Assembly: GCA_965370415.1 (NCBI GenBank)
Contig: CBDUTJ010000006.1
Location: 32,857-96,856 of the forward strand
Length of the DNA stretch: 64,000 nt
Source of the DNA: JACNIV01 sp965370415
Lineage (GTDB): Bacteria > Cloacimonadota > Cloacimonadia > Cloacimonadales > TCS61
Reading direction: 5' to 3'
Below, in pieces: positions 63,685 through 64,000 of the stretch. Below the pieces are notes generated by a model. The model was not told the DNA's origin and did no database searches. It saw only the letters and a list, made by a program, of their open reading frames with translations. Every line of letters begins with the position of its first letter. The first letter of the stretch is position 1. A program made the position numbers and the translations under genes.

Positions 63685-64000
63685 TTATATTTTATTTTTA
63701 TCAAATTTCAAATCCCCAATCGCTCTCTCTGCAAGTTTTTCTTTCTTTAGTCTTTTATCTTTGATCTTTTCTACCATAGGAGGCAGCAATCCAAAGTTAG
63801 CATTCATGGGTTGGAAGTTCTGGTTTGCTGTGATCAAATGTCTCCAGAGTTGACCGGAGATAGTAGTTTTGGGAAGTAACTCGACCAGCTTGGTCGAGCT
63901 TGATTGCGACCAGGCTGGTCGCATAACATTTTGCGAAACCAGCAGACCACTTAAAATGGATTCCACATAACCTTCCACTCCGCTGAGTTGACCGGCAATA
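63685..64000 (-). CDS. trmFO: tRNA uracil-5-methyltransferase TrmFO, C-terminal part (cut by window edge)
   Basis: About 105 C-terminal residues are visible; the gene continues beyond 64000. IAGQLSGVEGYVESILSGLL and FQPMNANFGLLPPM followed by RAI are diagnostic of TrmFO, the folate/FAD enzyme that methylates U54 of tRNA. Between them, where relatives have a conserved-length loop (LAG-NAAR...PLVFP type), this protein reads VSQNVMRPAWSQSSSTKLVELLP. That stretch is encoded by two palindromes (63880-63922) and stays in frame. Confidence 0.9.
   Translation of the reverse strand, partial: IAGQLSGVEGYVESILSGLLVSQNVMRPAWSQSSSTKLVELLPKTTISGQLWRHLITANQNFQPMNANFGLLPPMVEKIKDKRLKKEKLAERAIGDLKFDKNKI
63880..63922. 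repeat. Palindrome pair inside trmFO
   Basis: CTCGACCAGCTTGGTCGAG (63880-63898, perfect) and GCGACCAGGCTGGTCGC (63906-63922, perfect apart from the centre) are separated by seven bases. The same two units occur outside genes at 51393-51431 and next to ribF. Confidence 0.9.

Noticed and set aside
1..64000. tRNA or rRNA genes
   Set aside because: No cloverleaf-like or rRNA sequence was recognised in any gap; a covariance search was not possible here.

Overview
The window looks like a chromosomal segment of an AT-rich, Gram-negative anaerobe of the FCB group, most likely Candidatus Cloacimonadota. This is inference. It rests on the NYPNPFNPTT-type C-terminal secretion domain of the 848-residue protein, many lipoproteins and secreted beta-helix or propeller proteins, an alpha-oxoamine synthase of serine-palmitoyltransferase type, a stand-alone methylmalonyl-CoA mutase large subunit, glutaminyl-tRNA synthetase and ornithine aminotransferase. 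No rRNA, tRNA, prophage or CRISPR array was seen.

Layout. 1-4.0 kb (minus): zinc-ribbon fragment, a lipoprotein with seven tandem repeats, a palindrome cluster, psuG and an RlpA-like lipoprotein. 4.1-10.2 kb (plus): PepT-like peptidase, dapB, dapF, YfiM-like and RodZ-like proteins, and a fused radical-SAM/DUF2344 protein. 10.2-13.2 kb (minus): small exported or lipoproteins separated by palindromes. 13.3-20.2 kb (plus): gltX, GNAT, holB, glnS, phoB, phoR. 20.3-23.7 kb: MntA/HepT toxin-antitoxin pair, histidine-kinase remnant, FG-GAP-like protein, short sigma factor, membrane protein. 24.1-33.6 kb (plus): phosphate island (porin, pstS1, pstS2, pstC, pstA, pstB, mgsA, pstS3, phoU, Na/Pi cotransporter). 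33.6-35.7 kb: repeat-rich accessory region with an autoregulator pair and a possible integron-like cassette. 35.7-45.9 kb (minus): methylmalonyl-CoA mutase, membrane protein, SPT-like enzyme, secreted beta-helix protein, RAYT transposase, COG2426 protein, pcm, surE, glycosyltransferase. 46.1-51.3 kb (plus): rocD, an ABC importer (binding protein and permease) with thiN, TPR protein. 51.4-60.6 kb (minus): radA and the rimP-nusA-ylxR-ylxQ-infB-rbfA-nrnA-truB-ribF operon. 60.9-63.7 kb (plus): nitrilase, beta-helix protein, secreted protein. The right edge holds the 3' part of trmFO (minus).

Two systems stand out. The first is a compact Pho regulon: phoB-phoR lies upstream, and the porin promoter carries 11-bp-phased TTAACA-like repeats in front of TATAAT. 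The island contains three phosphate-binding proteins and a methylglyoxal synthase, which releases phosphate from dihydroxyacetone phosphate. The second is a family of short palindromes whose stems differ from place to place while pairing and end sequences are kept. They form REPIN-like composites around a RAYT transposase gene (three copies at 39.6, 42.3 and 43.1 kb). The same kind of palindrome has become coding sequence in trmFO, ribF and a small zinc-finger gene.

A third, weaker pattern is a TTGACA hexamer upstream of at least 13 transcription units, followed about 20 nt later by a TTTAA-like element rather than a standard TATAAT at 17 nt.
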